From B8-G4 sp033720735 (GTDB lineage: Bacteria; Bacteroidota; Bacteroidia; Chitinophagales; Saprospiraceae), in the NCBI GenBank assembly GCA_033720735.1, contig JAWWBX010000009.1, positions 1 to 35,160 on the forward strand: a stretch of 35,160 bases of DNA. The letters run 5' to 3'. A model generated the notes under the pieces. The model searched no databases. It was given only the letters and a program-made list of their open reading frames with translations, and was not told the origin of the DNA. Made by a program: the position numbers and the translations under genes. This document shows, piece after piece, positions 8,817 to 17,029 of the stretch (position 1 is its first letter; each line of letters starts with the position of its first letter).

Positions 8817-9287
8817 ATGATGGTCAGAAAACTGGCGTTTTTGCTCTGCCTTTCGCTCGCATGCAGCATGCAGCTTTTGGCTCAGAATACCGCACCGCAG
8901 GCAGTTGTGACTGCTTTCAATCAGATGTTTCCGGCCGCGCAAGACGTGCAATGGGAGTTTGATGACGACCAATGGGAAGCGGAGTTTGCATTGGAAGGAG
9001 AAGCCTATGAAGCAGCCTTCAGGGCGGATGGAGCATGGGTTGAAACAGAGCGTGAAATTGACCCGTCTGAGGTGCCGGAGCAGGTACGTACGATCATGAT
9101 CAAGTTTGACGGCTACGAGATCAAGGAAGCGACCGAATTGCGGACACCAGACCTGCCACTCGCTTACGAACTCCTGGTGAGAAACGGCCAGGATGCGGTT
9201 GAACTGACGGTAGATGGGCGCGGCTATGTGCTCAAGATGGAGCCGGCCACCGAGGATGAAGATGACGGAGAAGGCGGAGATCAGTAG
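8817..9287 (+). CDS. Exported PepSY-like domain protein
   Basis: 156 residues. The frame is open further upstream into the PAP2 gene, but ATG 8817 (MMVRKLAFLLCLSLACS...LLAQ) places a clean signal peptide at the start, so I take that. The mature part has two PepSY-like halves: FNQMFPAAQDVQWEFDDDQWEAEF and a second with EVPEQVRTIMIKF...I.EATEL. This is the pattern of small periplasmic PepSY-like (DUF2874-type) proteins of Bacteroidota. The C-terminus is very acidic (ATEDEDDGEGGD). The family is thought to bind or inhibit other proteins or metals; no enzymatic residues are visible. Confidence 0.8.
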   Translation: MMVRKLAFLLCLSLACSMQLLAQNTAPQAVVTAFNQMFPAAQDVQWEFDDDQWEAEFALEGEAYEAAFRADGAWVETEREIDPSEVPEQVRTIMIKFDGYEIKEATELRTPDLPLAYELLVRNGQDAVELTVDGRGYVLKMEPATEDEDDGEGGDQ

Positions 9288-9371
9288 ACACCCGGCATCT
9301 GCTCTGAAAACACACCGAAACATTCTATTCTGAAGACGGCACAAGATCGGAGCAAGCCACTGCTTTTAGCG

Positions 9372-10952
9372 GTGGTGATCCTGTTCTGTATTGCCGCAGT
9401 GTACCGGCTCGGAAGTTGGGGCGTCATCGACACCAGTGAGGCGCGCTACTCAGAGATTCCCCGCCAGATGTATGAAACGGGTGACTATCTGCATCCGGTC
9501 TATCTGGGGATCGAGCACTACCACAAGCCCCCGCTGACCTACCATATCACGGCGCTGTCGTACCACATCTTTGGTCCGGGCACCTTTGGAGCGCGCTTTC
9601 CCTTGCAGGTTTTCCTCGTCTTCCAGTTGCTGTTTGTCTGGCTGATCGTCAGGGAGATCTACAACGATGTTTACAAGGCCACCATCGGGGCATTGATCTA
9701 CGCCTCCTTTTTCATTGTCTGGATTGCTTCCCGCAACCTGACCACTGATGCCTATCTGTGCACGTTCCTGTTGGGCGCCATCTGGGCGATCATTGTCTAC
9801 GCACGGAGGAGTAAACCGGTGATGCTGTATGCCGCCGCCGTCCTGGCCGGCCTGGCTTTTCTCACCAAGATCACCGCTTCACTAGTCATACTGGGACCGG
9901 TCGTGCTGGCTGTGTGGTGGATCTATCGCGACACCTGGAAGTGGTCGTGGCAGATGCTGCCCGCCGGTCTCATCTACCTGGCTGTCGGCATGAGCTGGTT
10001 TGTACTGCTCGAGCAAGAGGGCAAACCCGTGCTCAGGTATTTGCTTTACGATCATTCAGTCGTGAGATATACGACCGACACCTTCGGGCGCAACAACCCC
10101 GCCTACTTTTACCTGCTGGCGGCACCCGTGCTCGGGTTTCCCTGGATCATCATGTTGTTCCAATCCGTGATCCGGCACTGGCGGGCGCGTGATCTGCGCC
10201 TCGAAACGGGATTGCTGCTCGCGGTGTGGTGCGCCTTCCCGATCGTCTTCTACAGCATCTCGCATTCCAAGCTGATCCTCTACATCCTTCCGGCATTTGC
10301 CGCAGTGGCTGTGCTGACACCGCATCAACTGGCCGTTATGAAACCCAAGGCTCTCAGGGGGTGGCTGGTCGCTCAGCTGATTTTCTATGGGCTGCTGATC
10401 ATCGCTTTCCTGACCTATCCGCTCTTCAGCGATTACGTCATCGACCTGGTGCCCCAGATGATTTTGGTCGTCCTGCTGGTGGCCATGCTGTCCGTGATCC
10501 TGTTGCATGGCAATCTGCGATTGCCCATGCGCATGGCATTGATGTCTGCTGTCTTTGCCTTGTTTGCGGCCATGATCGGTACGCATATCCTGTCAGCTAA
10601 TGAGCTCAAACACAGCACCGCCAAGCCGGTGGCCGAATGGCTGCAGTCCGCGGAGCTGGACGATCGTCACGTCTTTATCCTCGATCGCCTGGCACCGTCA
10701 CTCTCCTTTCATTTGCAAGGACCCACCGCCATGATTGCCACCAGTGAAAAACGCGAATTACAGTTTGAGGATGATGACGGATGGCAATCGTATTATTACA
10801 ACCTGGAACGTGCTGAAGATACCCGGCGGTTGCAGAAAAGGCTGCAGGAACCGTCCGTGCTGGTCGCACGCCGCCGACAGGAGGTGCCGGCCATGTTGCA
10901 AGACCACTTCACGCGGGAAACGGAGATCGGAAAATGGCGGGTCTACTATTGA
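9372..10952 (+). CDS. ArnT-like GT-C family glycosyltransferase (start uncertain)
   Basis: About 526 residues with a dozen or so hydrophobic helices. The first periplasmic loop carries the family signature DTSEARYSEIPRQMYETGDY, then HYHKPPL. This matches the acidic-residue loop (DEARY..E...M...G) of ArnT/PMT-type enzymes, which move a sugar from a polyprenyl-phosphate donor to a lipid or protein outside the membrane. No ATG lies near the start. GTG 9372 begins inside the first helix; in-frame codons upstream (CTG 9330, ATT 9327) would add KTAQDRSKPLLLA, which completes the helix, so the true start may be there. The frame is closed by the stop of the PepSY-like gene at 9285. The GtrA gene follows after 6 bp, fitting a lipid-linked sugar pathway. 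Confidence 0.88.
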   Translation: MVILFCIAAVYRLGSWGVIDTSEARYSEIPRQMYETGDYLHPVYLGIEHYHKPPLTYHITALSYHIFGPGTFGARFPLQVFLVFQLLFVWLIVREIYNDVYKATIGALIYASFFIVWIASRNLTTDAYLCTFLLGAIWAIIVYARRSKPVMLYAAAVLAGLAFLTKITASLVILGPVVLAVWWIYRDTWKWSWQMLPAGLIYLAVGMSWFVLLEQEGKPVLRYLLYDHSVVRYTTDTFGRNNPAYFYLLAAPVLGFPWIIMLFQSVIRHWRARDLRLETGLLLAVWCAFPIVFYSISHSKLILYILPAFAAVAVLTPHQLAVMKPKALRGWLVAQLIFYGLLIIAFLTYPLFSDYVIDLVPQMILVVLLVAMLSVILLHGNLRLPMRMALMSAVFALFAAMIGTHILSANELKHSTAKPVAEWLQSAELDDRHVFILDRLAPSLSFHLQGPTAMIATSEKRELQFEDDDGWQSYYYNLERAEDTRRLQKRLQEPSVLVARRRQEVPAMLQDHFTRETEIGKWRVYY

Positions 10953-10958
10953 TGCGAA

Positions 10959-11378
10959 ATGCACGAGGCGTTTAAGCGGTTCATTCTGCCCAAACTCAAG
11001 TTTGCGAGCACTTCAGCGGTGGCAACCGCCGTCGACTACGTGCTGTATCTGACACTGGTCTACACCGGTCTTCCCAAGACCTTGTCGAACGTCATCTCGG
11101 CTGGCTGCGGATTCCTGATCAACTTCATCCTCCAGAAGAAGTATGTCTTTGCCCTCAAGCGGAAACTGCGGGCTGCCTTTGCCATCTCCATCAGTGCTTC
11201 ACTCGTCGGGATTGGGCTGAGCACGTTGTTGATCTATCTGTTCAACAAGATCCCGTTTCTGGACGCACACCAGTATCTCACCAAATTGCTGGTGATCGGG
11301 CTCATGTTCTTTTACAACTTCTATACGAAGCGGTTTGCGTTTGAAAAGACGCTTAAAACAGGGGTGGAAGGAAAGTGA
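10959..11378 (+). CDS. GtrA-family membrane protein
   Basis: 139 residues with four predicted transmembrane helices, the usual size and topology of GtrA proteins. Recognisable features are the start KFASTSAVATAVDYVLYLTL, the mid-protein SAGCGFLINFILQKKYVF and the final LLVIGLMFFYNFYTKRFAF. GtrA-like proteins are thought to flip or present polyprenyl-phosphate-linked sugars for outer surface glycosylation. The gene starts 6 bp after the GT-C glycosyltransferase, so the two are almost certainly co-transcribed and probably act together. It converges with the RRM gene, with 19 bp between the stop codons. Confidence 0.88.
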   Translation: MHEAFKRFILPKLKFASTSAVATAVDYVLYLTLVYTGLPKTLSNVISAGCGFLINFILQKKYVFALKRKLRAAFAISISASLVGIGLSTLLIYLFNKIPFLDAHQYLTKLLVIGLMFFYNFYTKRFAFEKTLKTGVEGK

Positions 11379-11397
11379 TCGGCCGGACCAGAACGTA

Positions 11398-11664
11398 TTA
11401 CATACGAATGCGAAACTTCTTCGATGGGGGCTCCGCCTCCTTGACCACGAGGACTTTTCCCTCCAGCTCATACTCGTTTAGCGCTTCAATCGCTTTGCGG
11501 GCCTCATCGTCATTCGGCATCTCGACAAAGCCGAACTTTTTTGACTCTCCGGTATGGCGGTCATAGATCACCTTCGCACTGTCGACCTCGCCGAAGCGGG
11601 CGAATAGTGATTCGAGGACGACGCCGTTGACGGAGGCCGGGAGCTTGGCGACAAAGATGGTCAT
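11398..11664 (-). CDS. Small RRM RNA-binding protein
   Basis: 88 residues forming a single RNA recognition motif. RNP2 is IFVAKL (residues 3-8) and RNP1 is KKFGFVEM (42-49), with the aromatic residues that stack on RNA. The order of secondary structure fits: beta1, VVLESLFARFGEV helix, KVIYDRHTGE loop, RNP1, DDEARKAIEALN helix, final strand. Single-RRM proteins of about 80-100 residues are common in Bacteroidota and cyanobacteria, where they are often cold-induced. A 61-bp gap separates it from the upstream LytTR regulator gene, so it may have its own promoter. Confidence 0.93.
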   Translation of the reverse strand: MTIFVAKLPASVNGVVLESLFARFGEVDSAKVIYDRHTGESKKFGFVEMPNDDEARKAIEALNEYELEGKVLVVKEAEPPSKKFRIRM

Positions 11665-11725
11665 AGCCGTAACACACTGATACGTTGCTAATGTATTTAA
11701 ATCTATGTGGGATTACCAAATGGAT

Positions 11726-12451
11726 TCAGGAGCCCGAGGTCAGCTGCTGGACATCCTCCCGGTAGTTTCTTGCAACGGGAATGGGATGCCCGCCAATCGT
11801 AAGTTGTGTGGGTTCGACCACATCGATATGGCGGATCGCGACAATGTAGGACTTGTGCACCTGCATGAACCCTTCTGAGGGCAACAGCTCCAGAAGTTGC
11901 TGGATCGTATGGCGTGTCACGATCTTCTGATCGGCCAGATGAAAGGTGGCGTAGTTGCCGTCCTTCTCGACAAACCGGATCTCGTCGGTGTCGATGCGGT
12001 GATGCCGGTTGCCGCTTTTGACAAACAAGGTCGATGAACGGGTGGGTGTTGCAGGACGCGGTTCCGGTCCGGACTGCCCTGGCTGGTGTTGTTGCAAAGT
12101 GTGCAACTCCCGGGCGCGTTGTGCGGCCTGCAGAAACCGATCAAATGGAATCGGCTTGACCAGGTAGTCGAGCGCCTTCACCTGATAACTTTCGACGGCG
12201 TATTCGGAATAGGCCGTTGTAAACACTACCATGACCTTGTCATCGAGCAATTTGCTCAACTCAATGCCGGACAACCCGGGCATATTAATATCCAGGAAGA
12301 CCAGGTCGGCCGGGTGTGCCATCAGCCAGTCAAGACCACCGACCGGATCCCGAAAGGTTGCCTCCAGTGAGAGGAAAGGCACTTGCGCACAATACTGGGT
12401 GAGCACTTCCAGTGCCCGCGGTTCGTCGTCTATGGCAATCGCGCGCAGCAT
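11726..12451 (-). CDS. LytTR-family response regulator
   Basis: 241 residues. The N-terminal receiver domain carries the acidic pair D8/D9, phospho-acceptor D54 (VFLDINMPG), T79 in FTTAY and K99 in LVKP. A Pro/Gln-rich linker (residues about 115-140) leads to a C-terminal LytTR DNA-binding domain (RFVEKDGNYATFHL; GFMQVHKSYIVAIRHI; IPVARNYREDV). Its ATG immediately follows the stop codon of the upstream kinase gene with no gap, so the two are translationally linked and form a cognate pair. Its targets are unknown. The divergent serine hydrolase/protease operon next door is a possible one. Confidence 0.95.
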   Translation of the reverse strand: MLRAIAIDDEPRALEVLTQYCAQVPFLSLEATFRDPVGGLDWLMAHPADLVFLDINMPGLSGIELSKLLDDKVMVVFTTAYSEYAVESYQVKALDYLVKPIPFDRFLQAAQRARELHTLQQHQPGQSGPEPRPATPTRSSTLFVKSGNRHHRIDTDEIRFVEKDGNYATFHLADQKIVTRHTIQQLLELLPSEGFMQVHKSYIVAIRHIDVVEPTQLTIGGHPIPVARNYREDVQQLTSGS

Positions 12452-13513
12452 CTACGTGTGTAAATCTAAATCCAGAACGACAGAGTACACCTCGTCCGTT
12501 TCCGAGATCTCCAACTGATAGCGGTCCGGATAGATCAGTTCCAGGCGGCGCCTCACGTTGGCCAGTCCGATCCCGGTGCCCTCCGAAATGGTTTCCACCC
12601 CGGGATGGACGGAGTTGGAGATCGTGCAATGCAGTCGCTGCCCGTCGATGCGCATGGCGATCCGGATGAACGATGGGTGGCCGGCGCGCACACCATGTTT
12701 GAAAGCATTTTCTACAAACGGGATCAGGATGAGTGGCGCGATCTGTGCGTTGCCTGGATCACCCTGCAGGTCATACGCCACTGCAAAGTCATCTTGCGGG
12801 TCGTAGCGCAGGCTTTGAATGTCGATGACACTCTGCAAGCAATCCAGCTCCTTGCGGAGGGGGACCCGCCCGGACTTGCCGTGATCGATCATGTAGCGCA
12901 TCAGTTGGGAAAGTTGCGCGATACCGTGCGAAAGTTCGGTGTTGCCGCGCACTTCCGCCATGGCAAACAGGTTGTTGAGGGTGTTGAACAGGAAGTGCGG
13001 ATTGATCTGCGCTTTGAGAAAATTCAATTCCGTCGCCAGTTTTTCCTGTTCGAGCTGGCGCCGCGCACGCTCGGTTTGCTGGTGATGCCGGGCGAAGGCA
13101 TAGCCAAAGGACAAGCCCAGGGCGATCAGGTTGATCAGCAGATTGAGAGGCAGCGAATTGAGGAAGGTGAAGGTGCGGCGCGGATATTGCCACTGATACA
13201 ATTCGATCAGCAAAAATTCAAGGCCAAAAGAGACGCCAAAGAGGATGAGCAGGCAGCCGGTGTAGGTGACCCAGTCGCGCTTGAGAAATGCCTTGGGAAA
13301 CGCCCATAGCGCGTGGCCGTAAGCCAGCACGGCCTTGGCTGCAAGACTGATCAGAATGGGGATCGTGATCAGGTAATTGCGCGAAACGACGCGGCGTTCA
13401 ACCCCGTTTTCAATGATGATCTCGACGCTTTCAATGGACAGCGACTGGGTCATCACCCACAGCACCATCCCCCAGAACGCCACGTGCAACCAGACTGTCA
13501 GGAGCTTTTTCAC
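12452..13513 (-). CDS. LytS-type sensor histidine kinase
   Basis: 353 residues from a GTG start at 13513. No ATG is available: an in-frame TAA lies four codons upstream. The N-terminal part has four hydrophobic helices. A coiled-coil linker (HHQQTERARRQLEQEKLATELNFLK) precedes the His_kinase domain with phospho-acceptor H173 (INPHFLFNTLNNL). The ATPase part shows the N box FVENAFKHG (N269) and the G box GTGIGLANVRRRLEL. The ligand or stimulus is not evident, since the sensory part is only membrane helices with a short loop after TM1. A 10-bp palindrome GTAATATTAC (13517-13526) lies 3 bp upstream of the GTG. It is paired with the LytTR regulator directly downstream. Confidence 0.93.
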   Translation of the reverse strand: MKKLLTVWLHVAFWGMVLWVMTQSLSIESVEIIIENGVERRVVSRNYLITIPILISLAAKAVLAYGHALWAFPKAFLKRDWVTYTGCLLILFGVSFGLEFLLIELYQWQYPRRTFTFLNSLPLNLLINLIALGLSFGYAFARHHQQTERARRQLEQEKLATELNFLKAQINPHFLFNTLNNLFAMAEVRGNTELSHGIAQLSQLMRYMIDHGKSGRVPLRKELDCLQSVIDIQSLRYDPQDDFAVAYDLQGDPGNAQIAPLILIPFVENAFKHGVRAGHPSFIRIAMRIDGQRLHCTISNSVHPGVETISEGTGIGLANVRRRLELIYPDRYQLEISETDEVYSVVLDLDLHT

Positions 13514-13561
13514 GGGGTAATATTACACCAAAGCAACACGCCATCCAGCGATTTGGGGCCA

Positions 13562-13575
13562 ACGCCCTAGGGCGT
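13562..13575. promoter_or_regulatory. 14-bp perfect palindrome in the upstream region of the LytS/LytTR operon
   Basis: ACGCCCTAGGGCGT is a perfect palindrome in the 204-bp divergent region between the kinase gene and the serine hydrolase gene, about 50 bp upstream of the kinase start. It could be an operator for a dimeric regulator. LytTR proteins usually bind direct repeats, so it is not a typical LytTR site. Function is inferred from position and symmetry only. Confidence 0.3.
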
Positions 13576-13686
13576 GTGACGAATCGACGCAAACTCGCCA
13601 GTGGCGGGAAGATCACGCCGATCGCGGCATCCGTCACATCAACGGCGCAGTTGATCACTTACGGATCGGAAGCTCCTGCAGATGTC

Positions 13687-13702
13687 GTTGATTTGTATCA
13701 AC
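13687..13702. promoter_or_regulatory. Dyad GTTGAT-N4-ATCAAC just upstream of the serine hydrolase gene
   Basis: Two perfect 6-bp arms separated by TTGT end 15 bp before the ATG of the serine hydrolase gene. The site could be an operator or a small hairpin in the mRNA leader. There is no second copy of the whole dyad in the window that I can see, though GTTGATCA occurs once about 35 bp upstream. Low confidence. Confidence 0.25.
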
Positions 13703-13717
13703 TAAAAACTACAAAAC

Positions 13718-15583
13718 ATGAAACGTGTCGCACTGCCACTGTTGATGATCGTGATGTGGTGTACTGCCGCCCCGGGCCAGCAGTTTGGTCCGCAAACGGC
13801 TGAACAGCTTTCGAACAGCCCCGCCGGCTCAAGGATTCTGGCTTTCGTGGATATGGTAAATCACGATGAGGCCCCTTCGTCTTCCTGGCTCTCCACAACC
13901 TTCACGCCGAGGCTTGTCGACAAGCTCGGGGAGACAAAGTTGCGAGACCTGTTTGACGAGATCAGACAGACCGATGGCGGGCTCATCCTGCACGAGATGG
14001 TGCGCAAGGGCATGTTTGCATACGAAGGTATTGCGCGCGGTCAGCGCTCAGGCCAGTGGGTACGCCTGACCTTCAGCTTTGAGAATCAATCGCCCTACCG
14101 GCTTGATGCTGTCGGGCTGGAGCCCGGTGCACCATCCGAAGCCCCTGCCCTCTACCCGTCTGACGGCCCGGCTGCTGCCCGTCCGACCCAGCTTCCGGAG
14201 ATCGTACCCAATGACGCCAAACCCCAGTCACGGTTCCTGGCCGGCCGGATCGATGAGATCAGGACAGCGGTCGACAACTACGTCCAGCAATATCTCGACC
14301 TCGACATCTTTTCCGGAGTGGTATTGCTCGCCGACCGCGGCAAGATCTTCTATCACAAAGCGTTCGGGTTGGCAGATCGTGAGCAAGGCATCGGGAATAC
14401 AACCAACACCCTGTTTAATATCGGATCAATGAACAAAGACTTTACGTCTATCGTGATTGGCCAGCTCATTGCCGAAGGGCGCCTGGCAGGCGACAGCAGG
14501 CTGGTGGATATCCTCCCGGGGTTTAATCAGGATGGCGTGGAAGCTGTGACCATCGACCACCTGCTGGCACACACCTCGGGGTTTGGTGACTATTTTTCGA
14601 TGGAGTTTATGGACAAGCGCGACCAGATGAATGACCCCGAGGTGTTGCTTGACTACATCCGCACCTTGCCCCTCCAGTTTTCGCCGGGTCAGCGCCAGAG
14701 GTATTCCAATGCGGGTTATGTGATCCTGGGAGGGGTCATCGCGGCATTGACCGGCAAGTCCTATGCTGACAACGTGCGTGAGCGGATCCTTCAACCACTC
14801 GGGCTGCAGAGCACCCATTTTGCAGGCATCAAATCCCTCCCCCATCGCTCGGTCGGATATATGAAGTCCACAACCGGAGATGTCTTTGACAACCGCCGGT
14901 GGTACCACGATCCCAACCCGGCCGGTGCAGCCTGGTCCACGGCTGAGGACATACTGCACTTTTATCAAAGCTTCTTCTATGGTGAAACCCTGCTTTCCAA
15001 CAAAGACAAGGCCCGCTTACCCTTGTTTCGCATGATCGCACCGTACTACGATGACGACCGCGCCGCCATCCCGCTGGCCGGTGGATCGAACGGTCTCAAT
15101 ACCGTGATCTGCGAAATGCTGGGCGAGCGCATCTCGATCATCGTTTTCGCCAATATGGACGAGCCGGTTGCCGAGCATGTTGGTCTGGGCATCCTGGATA
15201 TTGTCCGTCAGGAGCAACCTGAAAAGCCATCGCTTCCGGCGCATATGAATGTGTATCGTGCATATCGTGATCACGGCGTCGCCCATGTCAAATCACATTT
15301 TGATGAACTGACAGTCAATTTTCATCCGAGCGACCCCAAAGACCTGATCATCAACAGGATCGGGTACGACCTGATGGAACAGGGCTTGTACCGGGAGGCG
15401 ATTGAGTTGCTCACCCTGAATACCGAGCTGTTTCCGGAAGTGGCCAACTGCTACGACAGTCTGGGAGAGGCCTACTACCGTGCCGGGGACCATGAGCAAG
15501 CGCGCGCCAACTACAAACGGGCACTGGCCCTGCAGCCCGGACTGCCTTCGGCCGTCGAAATGCTCGAGAAACTGAACAAATGA
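13718..15583 (+). CDS. Exported beta-lactamase-family serine hydrolase with C-terminal TPR
   Basis: 621 residues. A signal peptide (MKRVALPLLMIVMWCTAAPGQ) is followed by an N-terminal accessory domain (about 30-135). The class C beta-lactamase/esterase fold then spans roughly 180-520. The nucleophile motif SxxK is S237-M-N-K240, and the YxN motif is Y329-S-N331 (RYSNAGYVILG). A GGSNGLNT stretch occupies the position of the third HxG/KTG motif. The last 70 residues are TPR-like (LMEQGLYREAIELLTLNTE; SLGEAYYRAGDHEQARANYKRAL). Members act as D-aminopeptidases, esterases or penicillin-binding-like enzymes outside the cytoplasm; the substrate is unknown. Its stop overlaps the ATG of the trypsin-like protease gene (ATGA), so they are translationally coupled. 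Confidence 0.92.
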   Translation: MKRVALPLLMIVMWCTAAPGQQFGPQTAEQLSNSPAGSRILAFVDMVNHDEAPSSSWLSTTFTPRLVDKLGETKLRDLFDEIRQTDGGLILHEMVRKGMFAYEGIARGQRSGQWVRLTFSFENQSPYRLDAVGLEPGAPSEAPALYPSDGPAAARPTQLPEIVPNDAKPQSRFLAGRIDEIRTAVDNYVQQYLDLDIFSGVVLLADRGKIFYHKAFGLADREQGIGNTTNTLFNIGSMNKDFTSIVIGQLIAEGRLAGDSRLVDILPGFNQDGVEAVTIDHLLAHTSGFGDYFSMEFMDKRDQMNDPEVLLDYIRTLPLQFSPGQRQRYSNAGYVILGGVIAALTGKSYADNVRERILQPLGLQSTHFAGIKSLPHRSVGYMKSTTGDVFDNRRWYHDPNPAGAAWSTAEDILHFYQSFFYGETLLSNKDKARLPLFRMIAPYYDDDRAAIPLAGGSNGLNTVICEMLGERISIIVFANMDEPVAEHVGLGILDIVRQEQPEKPSLPAHMNVYRAYRDHGVAHVKSHFDELTVNFHPSDPKDLIINRIGYDLMEQGLYREAIELLTLNTELFPEVANCYDSLGEAYYRAGDHEQARANYKRALALQPGLPSAVEMLEKLNK

Positions 15584-16329
15584 TACCAGGCAAGCATTGG
15601 CTGATCATGGCCGTTACCAGCGTGCTCCTGGTTTGCGTGATCCCCGGAGAGGCGATCATTGTCCGGCATGACACCCCTGAAGCAGATCATCAGGCCTTGG
15701 CCGCCAGATACCCGGCGACCTGCCACTTTGCAGATGGCTCGGGTACGCTCATCGCGGATACGTGGGTGCTCACGGCAGCGCATGTGGCGCAGGGATTGCA
15801 GCGGAGCATCGAGCGTGGGGAGACCGTGCAGGTGGAGTGTTCCAATGCCAGCTTCATCGCCGACAGTATCGTGATCCATCCGGCATTCAGGCCGGTGGTG
15901 CATGACATTGCCCTGGTGAGACTGTCGACACCTGTGCAGCACGTCACGCCCGTACCACTGTTCGACGACGATGAAACAGGAGCACTCATCACCATTGTTG
16001 GCCGCGGGGACCACGGTACCGGGCTCACGGGCCCGGTCAGGCAGGACCGGATCGACCGGGCTGCAACCAACCTGGTGGATGGCGTGGATGCACACTGGCT
16101 CTGGTTTGATTTCGACAATCCATTTGCATCAGATGTTACACCACTGGAAGGCGTAAGTGGTCCCGGGGATAGCGGCGGACCTGCGTATGTCGATGTGAAC
16201 GGGACAACGCACCTCATCGGGGTGAGTTCGCATCAGCGCAGCGAAAGTCGACCCGGGCGGTATGGCGCGGTCGAGTACTATGCACGGGTCAGCCAGTACG
16301 TGACCTGGATCCGGAACGTCGTACATTAA
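15580..16329 (+). CDS. Exported trypsin-like serine protease
   Basis: 249 residues with an N-terminal signal segment (WLIMAVTSVLLVCVIPGEA). The complete chymotrypsin-fold (S1) triad is visible: H68 in LTAAHV, D109 in HDIALVRL and S198 in GPGDSGGP. The mature protein begins around IIVRHDTPEADHQ. It overlaps the upstream serine hydrolase gene by 4 bp (ATGA) and so is coupled to it; the pair may act together on a shared periplasmic or extracellular substrate. Its final TAA shares three bases with the TAA of the convergent methyltransferase gene. Confidence 0.92.
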   Translation: MIPGKHWLIMAVTSVLLVCVIPGEAIIVRHDTPEADHQALAARYPATCHFADGSGTLIADTWVLTAAHVAQGLQRSIERGETVQVECSNASFIADSIVIHPAFRPVVHDIALVRLSTPVQHVTPVPLFDDDETGALITIVGRGDHGTGLTGPVRQDRIDRAATNLVDGVDAHWLWFDFDNPFASDVTPLEGVSGPGDSGGPAYVDVNGTTHLIGVSSHQRSESRPGRYGAVEYYARVSQYVTWIRNVVH

Positions 16330-17015
16330 GCCGGTTTGACCCAATGCAGCAGGTATCGCCAAAAGAGCATACGCCGTATCACAGCGCCCGGGATAACCTC
16401 ATCTGCAATTTGCCGGATCTCCCGGAGTCGTTGGAAGGTGTCATGCTCGTGGTGCGTCCGCCATGCAGCAAGATAATCTGGTGAGGGGCGAAGCCGCCCA
16501 TTGTGCCATAGCCGGCGCGCAGCAGACAGGGGCCACAACATCGCGTTGAGTATCCATTCCCAACGGGTCTGGTCGTACAGATCGAGAATGATCAGTTGAC
16601 CACCTGGAGCTAAATCCCGGGAAGCCTTGCACAGAAACGTGTGCAGATCCATATGATGCACTGTCGCCACTGAGACGATCGCATCCCAGGCGTGTTCCGG
16701 TGTCGTTGTGAGATAATCGGCCTGCACGAAGTGCACATGATCCCGTTGACCGAAACGAGACCGGGCTTGTGTGATCATCCTTGGAGAAAGGTCGATGCCG
16801 GTGACTATGGGTGAGAATTCTGCAATCTTGCCTGTCAATCTTCCGGCACCACAGCCCACTTCAAGCACATTTCTTGACCCTGCAGTCTGTAACATGGCCA
16901 GGATGGTCCTGTGATAATGGGTATTGTGTGTCCAGGGGGGCTCTGGAACCATGGCGATGCGATCAAAGTCGGCCGCGATCCGAACGAGTTTGTCAGGAGT
17001 CATAGGATGCGCCAT
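16326..17015 (-). CDS. Class I SAM-dependent methyltransferase
   Basis: 229 residues with a Rossmann-type methyltransferase core. Motif I is VLEVGCGAGRL (SAM glycine loop), motif II ends in GIDLSPRMI, then VQADYLT and the later DAIVSVATVHHMD and LAPGGQLIILDLY. The C-terminus is Trp/Arg-rich and unassigned. No substrate domain is recognisable; small molecules, lipids or quinones are possible. It lies 14 bp after the LytTR regulator gene on the same strand, so it is probably the last gene of a kinase-regulator-methyltransferase operon. Confidence 0.88.
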   Translation of the reverse strand: MAHPMTPDKLVRIAADFDRIAMVPEPPWTHNTHYHRTILAMLQTAGSRNVLEVGCGAGRLTGKIAEFSPIVTGIDLSPRMITQARSRFGQRDHVHFVQADYLTTTPEHAWDAIVSVATVHHMDLHTFLCKASRDLAPGGQLIILDLYDQTRWEWILNAMLWPLSAARRLWHNGRLRPSPDYLAAWRTHHEHDTFQRLREIRQIADEVIPGAVIRRMLFWRYLLHWVKPA

Positions 17016-17029
17016 CGGCTGAGAATCAC

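Noticed and set aside
12605..13309. 234-codon + strand frame
   Set aside because: Antisense to the LytS-type kinase, whose motifs are complete; a shadow frame.
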